In this document: piece after piece, positions 36,036 through 46,460 of the stretch | Layout of the letters: each line of letters opens with the position of its first letter | Position numbering within the stretch: position 1 is the first letter of the stretch | Assembly (NCBI RefSeq): GCF_900110765.1 | Contig: NZ_FOEO01000009.1 | Coordinates: 94,093-158,092, forward strand | Reading direction: 5' to 3' | Source: Pseudomonas sp. NFACC02 | GTDB lineage: Bacteria > Pseudomonadota > Gammaproteobacteria > Pseudomonadales > Pseudomonadaceae | DNA: 64,000 nt | The notes under the pieces: generated by a model | The model's database searches: none | What the model saw: only the letters and a program-made list of their open reading frames with translations | Told to the model about the DNA's origin: nothing | Translations under genes and position numbers: made by a program

Positions 36036-36111
36036 TGGCGTCCCCTAGGGGACTCGAACCCCTGTTACCGCCGTGAAAGGGCGGTGTCCTAGGCCACTAG
36101 ACGAAGGGGAC
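36036..36111 (-). tRNA. tRNA-Glu (TTC), copy 1
   Basis: The same sequence as 35780-35855, anticodon TTC, CCA encoded. It is the first tRNA of the operon; two bases separate it from tRNA-Gly copy 1. The upstream 36112-36375 holds the tRNA promoter and the divergent promoter of the next gene, neither of which I can pin down. Confidence 0.97.
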
Positions 36112-36375
36112 ACGCTACAACATTCACTCCCTGCCGCGCTTCGCTGTGTGCTTTACGCTGCAAGTGGCGCGCATTCTATGGATGGTTGGAGGGGTCGTCA
36201 ACCCCCCAATGAAAATTTATTCAAATCAATGACTTCGCCCTCTATTTCGGTAATGGACGGCCGATACAACGTTGTCAGTGCACACGGCAATCAGTAGGCA
36301 TCTGACCATTACCCTTTCCGCGATAGTGCATAGCCACTACACTCGGCGCAAATAACCTGAATTGAGGCTAGTACG

Positions 36376-37149
36376 GTGACACCACTCTTTATCACCCTGT
36401 TGGTTGTAGCCGGCATCGTACTCCTGATTGCGGTTGGCTATTTGAATCACGTGGCCGAAAGCAAGAAGGTCGAGCGCGCGCGCACGCTGGTTGAGCTCAA
36501 CGATCGCCTGCGGCGTTGCAGCGAGCTGTCCGAAACGTTCCCCGGCCAATTGATGACCCCGGCACTCAAGCTCTTGCTGGTGCGTCTGGAACTGAACGTG
36601 GTCAAGCGCCTGATTGCCCTGGAGAGAAGAAACAACCCCGGCCTGCAGGAACGCGAGACCGAGCTCGAAGCACTGGTGGCCCAGGGCGATGCCATCAAGG
36701 TCACCAACCCGGCCAGCCCGATTCAGACAGAAGCCAAGGCCAAGGACGTGCGCTTTCTTCTGGAAGCCATGCATGGACAGGTCACCCGCGCGGCCCATGA
36801 CGGCGCCTTGCAGACCGCCGAAGCCAAGCACTGGATTCGTGAGATCCGCAACATGCTGGTGCTGCTGCATATCGAGTTCTTCAACAACCTGGGGCAGCAA
36901 GCCTTGAATCAGGAACAGCCCGGTCAGGCGCGTCTGGCGTTTGAACGCGGCGTGCAATACCTGAAGAATCAGGCCGAACCTGCGCCGTGGAAAAACCACT
37001 TGCAGGCGATGGAACGGCAACTGGCACGGGCCAATGCGATGGTGCTGGACACCATTGCGCCGACGGAAGATGACCACAACGAGCTCACCGAAGGCCTCAA
37101 AGCCGACGACGCCGATGCCGAATGGAAAAAGAAAGCGATCTACGACTGA
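36376..37149 (+). CDS. Membrane-anchored coiled-coil conserved hypothetical protein
   Basis: A 257-residue protein with one N-terminal helix (residues 2-23, LFITLLVVAGIVLLIAVGYL) followed by charged, mostly helical sequence rich in Leu, Glu, Arg and Gln that should form coiled coils or TPR-like hairpins (for example residues 160-220, LHIEFFNNLGQQALNQEQPGQ). The C-terminus is acidic. The annotated start is GTG/ATG-proximal at 36376. It is conserved near these tRNAs in pseudomonads (recalled); no role is known. Confidence 0.82.
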   Translation: MTPLFITLLVVAGIVLLIAVGYLNHVAESKKVERARTLVELNDRLRRCSELSETFPGQLMTPALKLLLVRLELNVVKRLIALERRNNPGLQERETELEALVAQGDAIKVTNPASPIQTEAKAKDVRFLLEAMHGQVTRAAHDGALQTAEAKHWIREIRNMLVLLHIEFFNNLGQQALNQEQPGQARLAFERGVQYLKNQAEPAPWKNHLQAMERQLARANAMVLDTIAPTEDDHNELTEGLKADDADAEWKKKAIYD

Positions 37150-37155
37150 TGTTCC

Positions 37156-37191
37156 CGGGCTGCGGAGCGAATGCAGTCGCTCCACAGCCCG
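37156..37191. terminator. Hairpin between convergent genes
   Basis: An inverted repeat CGGGCTG...CAGCCCG with inner GGAGCGA/TCGCTCC arms. It lies seven bases after the coiled-coil gene stop and before the stop of the fRmsr gene. There is no T-run, so its terminator strength is uncertain. Confidence 0.6.
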
Positions 37192-37198
37192 ACGCGTC

Positions 37199-37681
37199 TC
37201 AGCAGTCAGTGGCTTTGAGGAAAATCGCCGCCAATTGCTCGATACCCGCCTGATCCGCCTCGCTGAAACGCGCCAGACTCGGACTGTCCAGGTCCAGCAC
37301 ACCGATCAAACGCCCTTCCTTGACCAACGGCACGACCAGTTCACTGTTCGACGCGCTGTCGCAGGCGATGTGCCCCGGAAACGCGTGCACGTCGAGCACG
37401 CGTTGCGTCTCACGGCGTTGCGCCGCCGTTCCACAGACCCCCTTGCCGAACGGAATCCGTACACAGGCGATTTGGCCCTGGAACGGACCCAGCACCAGTT
37501 CTTCGTTACGGCTAAGGTAAAACCCCGCCCAGTTCAAATCGTCGAGCTGGGTATAAAGGAAGGCAGAAAACTGTGCGGCGTTTGCGATGAAGTCGCGCTC
37601 GTCGGCCAGCAGGGATTCCAGTTGCGCAGCCAGCAGGCGATAGCCGTCCAGCCCCTCGCCCGCTGCATTCAAATCGATCAT
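37199..37681 (-). CDS. msrC: Free methionine-(R)-sulfoxide reductase (GAF domain)
   Basis: A 160-residue single GAF-domain protein. Cys73, Cys83 and Cys107 (IACVRIPFGKGVCG and HIACDSASNSELVVP) match the three cysteines of fRmsr/YebR, which reduce free methionine R-sulfoxide with thioredoxin. NWAGFYL and GVLDLDSP are the other family motifs. The ATG at 37681 overlaps the stop of the upstream ATPase gene (ATGA). It belongs with gpx and msrB nearby as an oxidative repair gene. Confidence 0.92.
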   Translation of the reverse strand: MIDLNAAGEGLDGYRLLAAQLESLLADERDFIANAAQFSAFLYTQLDDLNWAGFYLSRNEELVLGPFQGQIACVRIPFGKGVCGTAAQRRETQRVLDVHAFPGHIACDSASNSELVVPLVKEGRLIGVLDLDSPSLARFSEADQAGIEQLAAIFLKATDC

Positions 37682-38571
37682 GGATGTTGCTCCAGCATTT
37701 TCAAACCAACCCAATAACGGGCGAACTGATAGGCACACCGGCCATTTCGGTTGCCGCGACCGGTCGCCCAGCGCACGGCAAGGATGTCGAATTCAGGGTC
37801 ACGCTGCCATTTCAGACCGGCCTTGGCGGCCAGCTCGCCGACCCAGTGCTCTACCACGTCAAGGAAGTGTTCCTGCGTGAAGGGATAGAAGGACAGCCAC
37901 AAACCAAAGCGGTCAGACAGGGCAATCTTGTCCTCCACCGCTTCACTCGGATGAATCTCGCCGTCGTCGCCGCGCTGCCAGTGCGCATTGTCGCTTTCCT
38001 TCTCCGGCACCAGATGACGACGGTTCGACGTGGCGTACAGCAAAACGTTGTCCGGCGCCTGCTCCAGAGAACCATCGAGCACACTCTTGAGCACGCGATA
38101 ATCGCCTTCACCGGAATCGAACGACAGGTCGTCGCAGAACAGCACGAAGCGCTGCGGCAACTTCTGCAATTGCTCCACGACCCTTGGCAGGTCGCCCAGG
38201 TGATCGCGCTCGATTTCAATCAGACGTAAGCCCGCCTTGGCATGCTCCGCCAGCAGCGCGCGCACCAGCGAAGATTTGCCGGTACCGCGCGATCCCCACA
38301 GCAGCGCGTGGTTGGCGGGCAGACCGTCGATGAACTGCTGGGTGTTGCGCCCCAGCTGTTCACGCTGATGATCGACGCCGATCAAGTCGGACAGGCGCAT
38401 GTCCAGTGTCACATCAAGCGGCATCAGGTAACCGACGCGACCTTCACGCACCCAGCGCGCGGCCAGTGCCTTGTCCCAGTCCACCGGCTCGCGCACGGCC
38501 GGCAACAAAGGCTCGAGGCGCGCCAGGACCGATTCGGCGCGTTCCAGAAATGCGTTCAACCGAGAATCCAC
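37678..38571 (-). CDS. DUF815-family AAA ATPase
   Basis: A 297-residue protein with Walker A GSRGTGKS at residues 93-100, a Walker B-like RFVLFCDDLSFD and sensor residues in NVLLYATSNRRHLVPE. This is the DUF815/YjbX-type AAA protein, of unknown partner. It is coupled by a four-base overlap to the fRmsr gene. No signal or membrane segment is present. Confidence 0.9.
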   Translation of the reverse strand: MDSRLNAFLERAESVLARLEPLLPAVREPVDWDKALAARWVREGRVGYLMPLDVTLDMRLSDLIGVDHQREQLGRNTQQFIDGLPANHALLWGSRGTGKSSLVRALLAEHAKAGLRLIEIERDHLGDLPRVVEQLQKLPQRFVLFCDDLSFDSGEGDYRVLKSVLDGSLEQAPDNVLLYATSNRRHLVPEKESDNAHWQRGDDGEIHPSEAVEDKIALSDRFGLWLSFYPFTQEHFLDVVEHWVGELAAKAGLKWQRDPEFDILAVRWATGRGNRNGRCAYQFARYWVGLKMLEQHP

Positions 38572-38672
38572 AATGTCTCCTTGATTTAACTGGTTAAAGC
38601 CGGTGTGCGATCAGCTATGCTTGACCGCGACGGACACATGAAGTGCAAGTGCCCTCTGGATCAAATGCCCTT

Positions 38673-40997
38673 ATGGATATACCAGTCACACACCGATTGT
38701 CGTTCAAACAGGCCCGTATGACGGTTCTGATCGGCTTCTTGTTGGGAACCCTGCTCAGCCTCGTCCAGATTGCGATCGATTATGCCAGCGAAGACGCCTC
38801 CATCGATCGTGAAATTCGCTCCCTGCTGCAAATCAGTCATAACCCCGCTTCGCGCATCGCCTACAACATCGACGCCGAGCTCGCACAAGAGCTCACCATG
38901 GGCCTGCTTCATTCGCCCGCCGTGGTCGGCGCCCGACTGATCGACAACAACAACGTTGTCCTGGCGGCCGTGTCGCGCCCTCCGGCGCAAAGCCCCTATC
39001 GCATGCTCAGCGACGGACTGTTCGGCAAAAGCCGTCAGTTCGAGGATGTGCTGCACCTGGACCATATGCCGAACGAGGCGATCGGTACGCTGTACCTGGA
39101 TGTCGACACCTTCGAATTCGGCAGCCACTTTTTGCAGCGGGCCGAAATCACGATGCTCAACGGCTTTGTCCGCAGCCTCGTGCTTGCCGCGATCCTGATG
39201 GGCTTGTTTTACCTGACCCTGACCAAGCCATTGACCGGTGTCATCCGGGCACTGGCCCAGCGGGATTCGCGTAGCCCCAGGCAGGTTCCGCTGCCCTGTC
39301 CCGCCGGGCATGAGAACGACGAAATCGGTGTCCTGGTGCGGGTCGCCAACCAGCAGTTCGACAATGTCGCCTCTGAATTCGGCCGGCGGCTGGACGCCGA
39401 GAACCGGCTGACCGATCACTTGAACGAGCTTGAAGACATCGTTTCGGCCCGCACCCTGGAACTCAAGTCCAGCAACGCACGCTTGAGCCAATCCAACGAA
39501 GAGCTGCAGATCGCGCGCAGCACCGCACTGGACATGGCCCACGCGCGCTCGGCGTTCCTGGCGCACATGAGCCATGAGATCCGCACGCCACTCAATGGTC
39601 TGCTGGGCATGCTGGCGTTGTCACTGGACGGACCGCTGAGCGCTGAACAACGGCAACAGCTGTCGATTGCTCACGACTCCGGCAAAGTCCTGGTCGAGTT
39701 GCTGAACGACATCCTCGACCTGTCTAAATTCGATGCTGGCCAGCTCGAACTGGAACGCATTCCCTTTGACCTCGCCACACTGATCGAGGACACCGCCAAC
39801 CTGCTGTCGCAGAATGCCGCTCCCAGCGTCGAGCTCACCTGCCTGATCGACCCTCGCTTCCCGGCGTTGCTCCTCGGCGATCCGACACGGGTTCGTCAGA
39901 TCGTCAGCAACCTGTTGTCCAACGCGCTCAAATTCACCCGCGAGGGCCGCGTCGACGTGCGTTTGAGTCAGCACGAGGACATGGTCCGCATCGAAGTGCG
40001 CGACACCGGTATCGGCATCGCCCAGGATGCGCAGGCGAAAATCTTTCAGCCGTTCACACAGGCCGAAGCGGCGACCACCCGTCAGTATGGCGGCACGGGC
40101 CTGGGTCTGACCCTGACCCACAACCTGTGCGAAGCCATGAACGGTCAGTTGAATATCGAATCCACCCCGGGTGTCGGCAGCCGGTTCTATGCCGACCTGC
40201 CCCTGCCGGAACACGCTCCGCCCCCCGTCTGGCCGGGACTTAACGGGCGAGTGGTGGTGGTCAGTCCGGCGAACAGTGGTCTGGTTGAGATGTTGAGTCG
40301 GCTGCTGCCGGAATGGGGCATCGAGTATCGGCACTTTTCAGCCAGCGACCCCCACCCGGAACTGCCACCGGATTTGCTGATCACCGACTGCCCTGAATGC
40401 CTGATCGGCGTCCGTCCGGCCACAAAGATTCCCATTCTGCTGGTCACCGCGTACGGCAACTTCATGCCTGCCCAGCAAGTGGTGGCGCTCGCACCGCTGC
40501 AACAACAGGCACGGCCGTTGTCCCGCAGCGTTTTGCATCAGGCGCTCAAACGGGTGTTGCTCGTGGACGAGCAACAGGCCGGCGATCGACCCACGAGCGG
40601 GCTGCCCCAGGCCCATCGTGCGCGCATTCTGCTGGTGGAGGACAACCCGGTGAACCAGTTGGTGGCCAAAGGCATGCTGGGCAAACTGGGTTGCGAGGTG
40701 GTCGTCAGCAGTCACGGCGGTGAAGCTTTGCAGCAACTGGAACGCGGCCGTTTCGATCTGGTGCTGATGGATTGCAACATGCCAGTGATGGACGGCTACG
40801 CCGCCACTCGCTTGATACGTCAGAGCGGGAAATGGCCAGACCTGCCAATCATCGCCCTGACGGCCAACGCGATGCCGGAAGAGCGCGAACACTGCAAGAA
40901 CGCCGGGATGAACGACTACCTCGCCAAGCCGTTTCACCGCGAAGAACTGGTGAATCTGCTGGATCAGTGGATCACGGCGGCGCCCATCAAGCCGTAA
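38673..40997 (+). CDS. sagS: Hybrid sensor histidine kinase/response regulator, SagS-like
   Basis: A 774-residue membrane hybrid kinase. Two helices (about 16-38 and 165-185) frame a periplasmic sensor domain; a HAMP-like linker and coiled coil follow. The H-box FLAHMSHEIRTPLNG has phosphoacceptor His301; N, G1 and G2 boxes are NLLSNALKF, DTGIGIA and GGTGLGL. A C-terminal receiver has Asp700 in LMDCNMPVMDG and Lys in LAKPF. Length, layout and position between the DUF815 ATPase and gpx match P. aeruginosa SagS (PA2824, recalled), which controls the switch to biofilm and feeds HptB. GTG 38643 is an alternative start. Confidence 0.88.
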   Translation: MDIPVTHRLSFKQARMTVLIGFLLGTLLSLVQIAIDYASEDASIDREIRSLLQISHNPASRIAYNIDAELAQELTMGLLHSPAVVGARLIDNNNVVLAAVSRPPAQSPYRMLSDGLFGKSRQFEDVLHLDHMPNEAIGTLYLDVDTFEFGSHFLQRAEITMLNGFVRSLVLAAILMGLFYLTLTKPLTGVIRALAQRDSRSPRQVPLPCPAGHENDEIGVLVRVANQQFDNVASEFGRRLDAENRLTDHLNELEDIVSARTLELKSSNARLSQSNEELQIARSTALDMAHARSAFLAHMSHEIRTPLNGLLGMLALSLDGPLSAEQRQQLSIAHDSGKVLVELLNDILDLSKFDAGQLELERIPFDLATLIEDTANLLSQNAAPSVELTCLIDPRFPALLLGDPTRVRQIVSNLLSNALKFTREGRVDVRLSQHEDMVRIEVRDTGIGIAQDAQAKIFQPFTQAEAATTRQYGGTGLGLTLTHNLCEAMNGQLNIESTPGVGSRFYADLPLPEHAPPPVWPGLNGRVVVVSPANSGLVEMLSRLLPEWGIEYRHFSASDPHPELPPDLLITDCPECLIGVRPATKIPILLVTAYGNFMPAQQVVALAPLQQQARPLSRSVLHQALKRVLLVDEQQAGDRPTSGLPQAHRARILLVEDNPVNQLVAKGMLGKLGCEVVVSSHGGEALQQLERGRFDLVLMDCNMPVMDGYAATRLIRQSGKWPDLPIIALTANAMPEEREHCKNAGMNDYLAKPFHREELVNLLDQWITAAPIKP

Positions 40998-41043
40998 GGC
41001 ACACGCTAAGCACGCCGCAGTCGCTTGAGGCTTGAGACTGCCC

Positions 41044-41529
41044 CTATTTCAACAACGCTTCGATGTCGGACGTCAGCTCTTCGGGCTTGGTCATCGGTGC
41101 ATAACGCTTGACCAGCTTGCCGTCCCTGCCGATCAGGAATTTGGTGAAGTTCCACTTGATGCGCTCAGACCCCAACAGGCCCGGCGCCTGTTTCTTCAGT
41201 TGCACGAACAGTGGATGGGCATCGCTGCCGTTCACGTCAATCTTCTTGAACAACGGAAAACTCACACCGTAGTTCAACTCGCAGAACTCGGAAATCGCCC
41301 CTTCGTTGCCCGGTTCCTGTTTCCCGAACTGATTGCACGGGAAACCCAACACCACCAGCCCCCGATCCTTGTAGGTCTCCCAGAGCTTCTCAAGACCTTT
41401 GTACTGAGGGGTGAAACCGCATTTGCTGGCGGTGTTAACCACCAGCAATGCCTTGCCAGCGTAGTCGGCGAGCGTCTTCTGCTCGCCGTTGATGGTCTGC
41501 ACCGGAATGTTCAGCAACGTCTCGCTCAT
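41044..41529 (-). CDS. gpx: Glutathione peroxidase family (thiol peroxidase)
   Basis: A 161-residue protein with the peroxidatic Cys37 in [12 protein letters not shown], the [17 protein letters not shown] motif and WNFTKFLI. These are the Gpx catalytic residues with Cys replacing selenocysteine; such bacterial enzymes usually use thioredoxin to reduce lipid or organic peroxides. It starts at ATG 41529. It is one of several peroxide and methionine repair genes here, next to msrB. Confidence 0.95.
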   Translation of the reverse strand: MSETLLNIPVQTINGEQKTLADYAGKALLVVNTASKCGFTPQYKGLEKLWETYKDRGLVVLGFPCNQFGKQEPGNEGAISEFCELNYGVSFPLFKKIDVNGSDAHPLFVQLKKQAPGLLGSERIKWNFTKFLIGRDGKLVKRYAPMTKPEELTSDIEALLK

Positions 41530-41633
41530 GGCGATGCCTCGAAAAGGATCAAGCGGCCAAATTAGCGCGCCGTTGATTGGCGCGCTATCCAATTATCGAC
41601 GGTGATACCGGGCCATACGTTCCAGGCACACGC

Positions 41634-42032
41634 TCAGGCTGCGCGGGGTACCAGGTCCAGGCACACCGAGTTGATGCAATAACGCAGACCTGTCGGCGGT
41701 GGACCGTCAGGAAATACGTGCCCCAAGTGCGCATCGCATTTGGCGCAGACCACTTCGGTACGGATCATCCCGTGACTGACGTCGCGCACCTCTACCACGG
41801 CACTGCCCTCGATCGGCGCATAGAAGCTCGGCCAGCCGCAGCCCGAATCGAACTTGGTGGTGGAATCGAACAGCGCTTCATTGCAGCACACGCAATGGTA
41901 GACGCCATCGGTTTTGGTGCTGTTGTACTTGCCTGTGAAAGGCCGCTCGGTGGCTTTGAGGCGACAGACGTTGTATTGCTCCGGATCAAGCATCTGTTTC
42001 CATTCTTCGAGGGTTTTTTCCAGCTTTTCCAC
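41634..42032 (-). CDS. msrB: Peptide-methionine (R)-S-oxide reductase MsrB
   Basis: A 132-residue MsrB: zinc cysteines C47/C50 and C96/C99, the [11 protein letters not shown] motif, GHVFPDGP, and the catalytic Cys119 in RYCINSV. It repairs methionine R-sulfoxide in proteins. The start is GTG at 42032, supported by a GGAGG box seven bases upstream; the open frame goes on to 42257 but nothing there is MsrB-like. It is divergent from the alaA-like gene. Confidence 0.95.
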   Translation of the reverse strand: MEKLEKTLEEWKQMLDPEQYNVCRLKATERPFTGKYNSTKTDGVYHCVCCNEALFDSTTKFDSGCGWPSFYAPIEGSAVVEVRDVSHGMIRTEVVCAKCDAHLGHVFPDGPPPTGLRYCINSVCLDLVPRAA

Positions 42033-42225
42033 GGGTACACCTCCACAACTGAAAAAGCCCGATCTGTGTCTTTTCCACGGATCGGGTGGCACGTATGATT
42101 GCGCCTTCGTTAGACGCCAGTCTGTCACCCGCGTTTCTCGCATACAAACCCATTTTGATGGCGTAGTGCTTAACGGTCCGCCTTCTTCGTTTACCGCGGG
42201 TCGTCCATTTTCGGGATCAATCACC

Positions 42226-43437
42226 ATGCAGTTCAGCAAATCGAACAAGCTTGCCAACGTCTGCTACGACATTCGCGGGCCCGTGCTCAAGCACGCCAAG
42301 CGCCTGGAAGAGGAAGGCCATCGCATCCTCAAGCTGAACATCGGCAACCCGGCGCCGTTTGGTTTCGAAGCGCCGGACGAAATCCTGCAGGACGTGATCC
42401 GCAACCTGCCAACGGCGCAAGGCTACAGCGACTCCAAAGGCCTGTTCAGCGCGCGCAAGGCGGTGATGCAGTACTACCAGCAAAAGCAGGTCGAAGGGGT
42501 CGGCATCGAAGACATCTACCTGGGCAACGGCGTCTCCGAGTTGATCGTCATGTCGATGCAGGCCTTGCTGAACAACGGCGACGAGGTCCTGGTTCCCGCG
42601 CCTGACTATCCGCTGTGGACCGCGGCCGTTGCACTGTCCGGTGGCAATCCGGTGCATTACCTGTGCGACGAGCAAGCCAACTGGTGGCCCGATCTGGATG
42701 ACATCAAGGCCAAGATCACCCCCAACACCAAGGCCATGGTGATCATCAACCCGAACAACCCGACCGGCGCGGTGTACTCGAAAGAAGTGCTGCTGGGCAT
42801 GCTGGAAATCGCCCGCCAGCACAATCTGGTGGTGTTTTCCGATGAGATCTACGACAAGATCCTGTATGACGACGCCGTACACATCTGCACGGCATCGCTG
42901 GCGCCGGACCTGCTGTGCCTGACCTTCAACGGTCTGTCCAAATCCTACCGGGTGGCCGGTTTCCGTTCGGGCTGGATCGCGATTTCCGGACCCAAGCACA
43001 ACGCCCAGAGCTACATTGAAGGCATCGACATTCTCGCCAACATGCGGCTTTGCGCCAACGTGCCGAGCCAGCATGCCATCCAGACCGCACTGGGCGGCTA
43101 TCAAAGCATCAATGACCTGATCCTGCCGCCGGGCCGCCTGCTGGAGCAGCGCAACCGTACCTGGGAACTGCTCAACGACATTCCCGGCGTCAGCTGCGTG
43201 AAGCCGATGGGCGCGCTGTACGCCTTCCCGCGCATCGACCCGAAAGTATGCCCGATCCATAACGATGAAAAATTCGCGCTGGACCTGCTGCTCTCGGAAA
43301 AACTGCTGATCGTTCAGGGCACCGCGTTCAACTGGCCATGGCCGGACCATTTCCGCGTGGTGACGTTGCCGCGTGTGGATGATCTGGAACAAGCGATCGG
43401 ACGGATCGGCAATTTCCTCAAGTCCTACAAGCAGTAA
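42226..43437 (+). CDS. alaA: Pyridoxal phosphate aminotransferase, AlaA-like
   Basis: A 403-residue fold-type I aminotransferase close in length and motifs to E. coli AlaA (glutamate-pyruvate transaminase): [19 protein letters not shown] start, [34 protein letters not shown] and the PLP lysine in [14 protein letters not shown] motif ([16 protein letters not shown]). The ATG at 42226 starts the conserved part; the open frame reaches back into the msrB region and is not used. The exact substrate pair is inferred from the family. Confidence 0.92.
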   Translation: MQFSKSNKLANVCYDIRGPVLKHAKRLEEEGHRILKLNIGNPAPFGFEAPDEILQDVIRNLPTAQGYSDSKGLFSARKAVMQYYQQKQVEGVGIEDIYLGNGVSELIVMSMQALLNNGDEVLVPAPDYPLWTAAVALSGGNPVHYLCDEQANWWPDLDDIKAKITPNTKAMVIINPNNPTGAVYSKEVLLGMLEIARQHNLVVFSDEIYDKILYDDAVHICTASLAPDLLCLTFNGLSKSYRVAGFRSGWIAISGPKHNAQSYIEGIDILANMRLCANVPSQHAIQTALGGYQSINDLILPPGRLLEQRNRTWELLNDIPGVSCVKPMGALYAFPRIDPKVCPIHNDEKFALDLLLSEKLLIVQGTAFNWPWPDHFRVVTLPRVDDLEQAIGRIGNFLKSYKQ

Positions 43438-43447
43438 TGCTGCTTGC

Positions 43448-43527
43448 GTAGAAGCCGGCTTGCTGGCGAAGACGTCGCGTCAGGCACCTCCATGTTTCTG
43501 CCCTGACGCCTCTGCCAGCAAGCCGGT
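43448..43527. repeat. REP doublet (inverted pair)
   Basis: Arms GCCGGCTTGCTGGC (43453-43466) and GCCAGCAAGCCGG (43514-43526), with inner GCGTCAGG/CCTGACGC pairs. The layout is that of a REPIN between alaA and htpX. Confidence 0.8.
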
Positions 43528-43703
43528 GCGAAGCGATTTAGAGAACCACCGCTCTACCCTCACCCTCTCGCCAATGGCCCATAATTGCATTGGCGACGCT
43601 AAACGACACAGTTTGAAATAGTCGACCGGTTGAATACGCACAGACATCACCTTATATACCCCGCAACACGTTACACATTCTTCACGAGGAGACACTCCAC
43701 ACC

Positions 43704-44591
43704 ATGATGCGCATCTTGCTGTTTTTGGCCACTAACCTTGCGGTCGTGCTGATTGCCAGCATCACCCTGAGCCTTTTTGGCTTCAATGGGTTCATGGCGG
43801 CCAACGGGGTTGATCTCAACCTCAATCAGCTGCTGATCTTCTGCGCCGTATTTGGTTTCGCCGGCTCGCTGTTCTCGCTGTTCATCTCCAAGTGGATGGC
43901 GAAGATGAGCACTGGCACCCAGATCATCACCCAACCCCGCACCCGTCATGAACAATGGCTGATGCAGACCGTAGAACAACTGGCCCGCGAGGCTGGCATC
44001 AAGATGCCGGAAGTCGGTATTTTCCCGGCCTATGAGGCCAACGCCTTCGCCACCGGCTGGAACAAGAACGATGCACTGGTTGCCGTCAGCCAAGGCTTGC
44101 TGGAACGCTTTTCGCCCGATGAAGTGAAGGCGGTCCTGGCCCACGAGATCGGCCACGTCGCCAACGGCGACATGGTGACGCTGGCGCTGGTGCAGGGCGT
44201 GGTGAACACCTTTGTGATGTTCTTCGCGCGGATCATCGGCAACTTCGTCGACAAGGTGATTTTCAAGAACGAAGAAGGCCAAGGGATCGCTTACTACATC
44301 GCGACCATCTTTGCCGAAATCGTCCTGGGCTTCCTGGCCAGCGCCATCGTCATGTGGTTCTCGCGCAAGCGTGAATACCGTGCCGACGATGCCGGTGCCC
44401 GACTGGCCGGTACCGGCGCGATGATCAGCGCTCTGCAGCGCCTGCGTTCGGAACAGGGTGTTCCGGTACAGATGCCCGACAGCCTGACCGCGTTCGGTAT
44501 CAACGGCGGGCTGAAGCACGGCCTTGCTGGTCTGTTCATGAGCCACCCGGCTCTGGAAGATCGTATTGAAGCCCTGCGCCGTCGCGGTTGA
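43704..44591 (+). CDS. htpX: Membrane zinc metalloprotease HtpX
   Basis: A 295-residue inner-membrane M48 protease. Two N-terminal helices (4-25 and 42-62), the HEIGH zinc motif at 147-151, two more helices around 155-210, and the third ligand region [12 protein letters not shown]. It cleaves misfolded membrane proteins together with FtsH. A GAGGAGA box precedes the ATG. Heat-shock control is usual for the family, but I see no clear sigma-32 site. Confidence 0.97.
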   Translation: MMRILLFLATNLAVVLIASITLSLFGFNGFMAANGVDLNLNQLLIFCAVFGFAGSLFSLFISKWMAKMSTGTQIITQPRTRHEQWLMQTVEQLAREAGIKMPEVGIFPAYEANAFATGWNKNDALVAVSQGLLERFSPDEVKAVLAHEIGHVANGDMVTLALVQGVVNTFVMFFARIIGNFVDKVIFKNEEGQGIAYYIATIFAEIVLGFLASAIVMWFSRKREYRADDAGARLAGTGAMISALQRLRSEQGVPVQMPDSLTAFGINGGLKHGLAGLFMSHPALEDRIEALRRRG

Positions 44592-44608
44592 TTGACCTGC
44601 AGCTACGA

Positions 44609-44636
44609 GAAAGGGCGACGCGAGTCGCCCTTTTCT
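44609..44636. terminator. Bidirectional terminator between htpX and tpm
   Basis: Stem AAAGGGCGAC / GTCGCCCTTT, loop GCGA, with A and T runs on the two sides. It serves htpX and the convergent tpm gene. Confidence 0.93.
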
Positions 44637-44647
44637 TTCGCCAGAAA

Positions 44648-45304
44648 TTAACGGCGAAACATTCGGTACGCCGACTCGATCAGCCGGCTAGCACCAGCGT
44701 CCAGAAATTTGCGGCTCTTTTGCAGCACATCTTCGTCGGCAATCAGCTTCACTCGCCACTCGGGCGACAGCAATTGCATCACTTCGTCTTCAGGGACCGA
44801 GAATGGTGGACCATCGATCTCCGACTGCTCGTAATCCAGAGAAATCAGGAGGCCGCGGCAATCGGCGGGCAGGACGCGATTAAGGTGCTCGACATAGCGC
44901 CAGCGCATGTCAGACGGCAGTGCGATCAGCGCGGCGCGGTCGTACAGCGCTGAACAATTGCCAATATCCTTGGCGTTCAGCGCAAAGAAATCACCGCACC
45001 AGATCTCGCAGGCCCCATGGCTGTACACCTTGAACCGGCCCTTTTCTTTCACCCATGGCTCGACTTGGGCCTCAGTGAAAAAATCCTGAACGGCCTTCTC
45101 GGAAAGTTCGACCCCCACGACATGAAGGCCCTGCTGGTTGAGCCAGTGCATGTCGATGCTTTTACCGCACAAGGGCACGAGCACCCGCTCGCCCGCCTTC
45201 AGGTTCAATTCCGGCCAGAACTTCTGAAGGTATGGATTCACCTTTGACTGATTGAAACCTATCTGATTGATCGCCCAGCGCTCATGCCAAAACTGCGGCT
45301 CCAT
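44648..45304 (-). CDS. tpm: Thiopurine S-methyltransferase
   Basis: A 218-residue SAM-dependent methyltransferase starting MEPQFWHERWAINQIGFNQS, with the SAM motif VLVPLCGKSIDMHWL and GVELSEKAV. Bacterial TPMT methylates thiopurines and also selenium and tellurium compounds, so it can act in metalloid detoxification. The ATG at 45304 is the conserved start. It is divergent from the dioxygenase gene. Confidence 0.95.
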   Translation of the reverse strand: MEPQFWHERWAINQIGFNQSKVNPYLQKFWPELNLKAGERVLVPLCGKSIDMHWLNQQGLHVVGVELSEKAVQDFFTEAQVEPWVKEKGRFKVYSHGACEIWCGDFFALNAKDIGNCSALYDRAALIALPSDMRWRYVEHLNRVLPADCRGLLISLDYEQSEIDGPPFSVPEDEVMQLLSPEWRVKLIADEDVLQKSRKFLDAGASRLIESAYRMFRR

Positions 45305-45409
45305 ACATGCTCCTGATAATTCGATCAAACGGCACGAAAACTTATATTAGATTTAGATCAATGATCTGCCTGATCATGCTGCTTATCTTATACGCACAGG
45401 ACGTCCGAC

Positions 45410-46177
45410 ATGTTCCCCAGCCTGTTCATTTCTCACGGCTCACCGATGCTCGCGCTGGAACCTGGCGAGAGCGGCCCGGCGCTGAAGCGTCTGGCGAGCG
45501 AATTGCCGCGGCCCAAGGCCATTGTGATCGTCTCCGCCCACTGGGAAAGCAGCGAACTGCTGGTCAATGGCAACCCGCAACCGGAAACCTGGCATGACTT
45601 CGGTGGTTTTCCGGCCGCGCTGTTCGCCGTGCAATACCCGGCGCCCGGCCTTCTGGAGATGACCCGTCATGTGATGGAATTATTGGCCGCTGCGGACCTG
45701 CCTGCCCAAATGGACACGCGTCGTCCGTTCGACCATGGCGTCTGGGTGCCGCTGTCGCTGATGTACCCAGAAGCCGACATCCCGATTGTTCAGGTTTCGC
45801 TGCCGTCACGCATGGGGCCGGCCCTGCAAACCCGCGTGGGTCAGGCGTTAAACCGCCTGCGCCAAGAAGAGGTCCTCGTCATAGGTTCGGGCAGCATTAC
45901 TCACAATCTGCGCGAACTGGACTGGCACGCCGGACCGGAGAGCGTCGAGCCTTGGGCATTGGTTTTCCGGGACTGGATGGTCGAGAAACTTGCCGCCGAT
46001 GACGAAGAGGCGCTGCACGACTACCGCCGCCTGGCACCGAATGCCGTGCGCAATCACCCGACGGACGAGCATCTGCTGCCGCTGTACTTTGCACGCGCCG
46101 CGGGCGGTGCATTCAGCATCGCGCACCAAGGCTTCACCATGGGCGCATTGGGGATGGATATTTACCGGTTTGGGTGA
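45410..46177 (+). CDS. LigB/DODA-type extradiol ring-cleavage dioxygenase (YgiD-like)
   Basis: A 255-residue class III dioxygenase with iron-ligand histidines in SHGSPMLAL and SAHWESSELL, plus DHGVWVPLSLMYP and SGSITHNLREL. These are the motifs of 4,5-DOPA dioxygenase and E. coli YgiD. The natural substrate is unknown. No aromatic pathway genes lie next to it. Confidence 0.93.
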   Translation: MFPSLFISHGSPMLALEPGESGPALKRLASELPRPKAIVIVSAHWESSELLVNGNPQPETWHDFGGFPAALFAVQYPAPGLLEMTRHVMELLAAADLPAQMDTRRPFDHGVWVPLSLMYPEADIPIVQVSLPSRMGPALQTRVGQALNRLRQEEVLVIGSGSITHNLRELDWHAGPESVEPWALVFRDWMVEKLAADDEEALHDYRRLAPNAVRNHPTDEHLLPLYFARAAGGAFSIAHQGFTMGALGMDIYRFG

Positions 46178-46460
46178 GGCCTTTAGCTGCGCCGAAGCGG
46201 TCAATACCTGTGGGAGACTCTATCGCTCTCAAATCAGTGGGGTCAGTAAGTTTCTTGAGGGTCGCAAAGCCTGACAGCATTCGACACATCCCGATGACGC
46301 AGAGCGTCATTGAATGTGTTACCACGCGGAGCGCGGGAACCATCAGCATCTAAACAGCGCAAAGCGCGCTCTGGCTTTTGATCTTCATACCGCAGCAGGC
46401 CAGACACCACAAAGCGCGACTTGGGTGCAGGCCAAACGCAGACGACGCGCAGTGGGCCGA

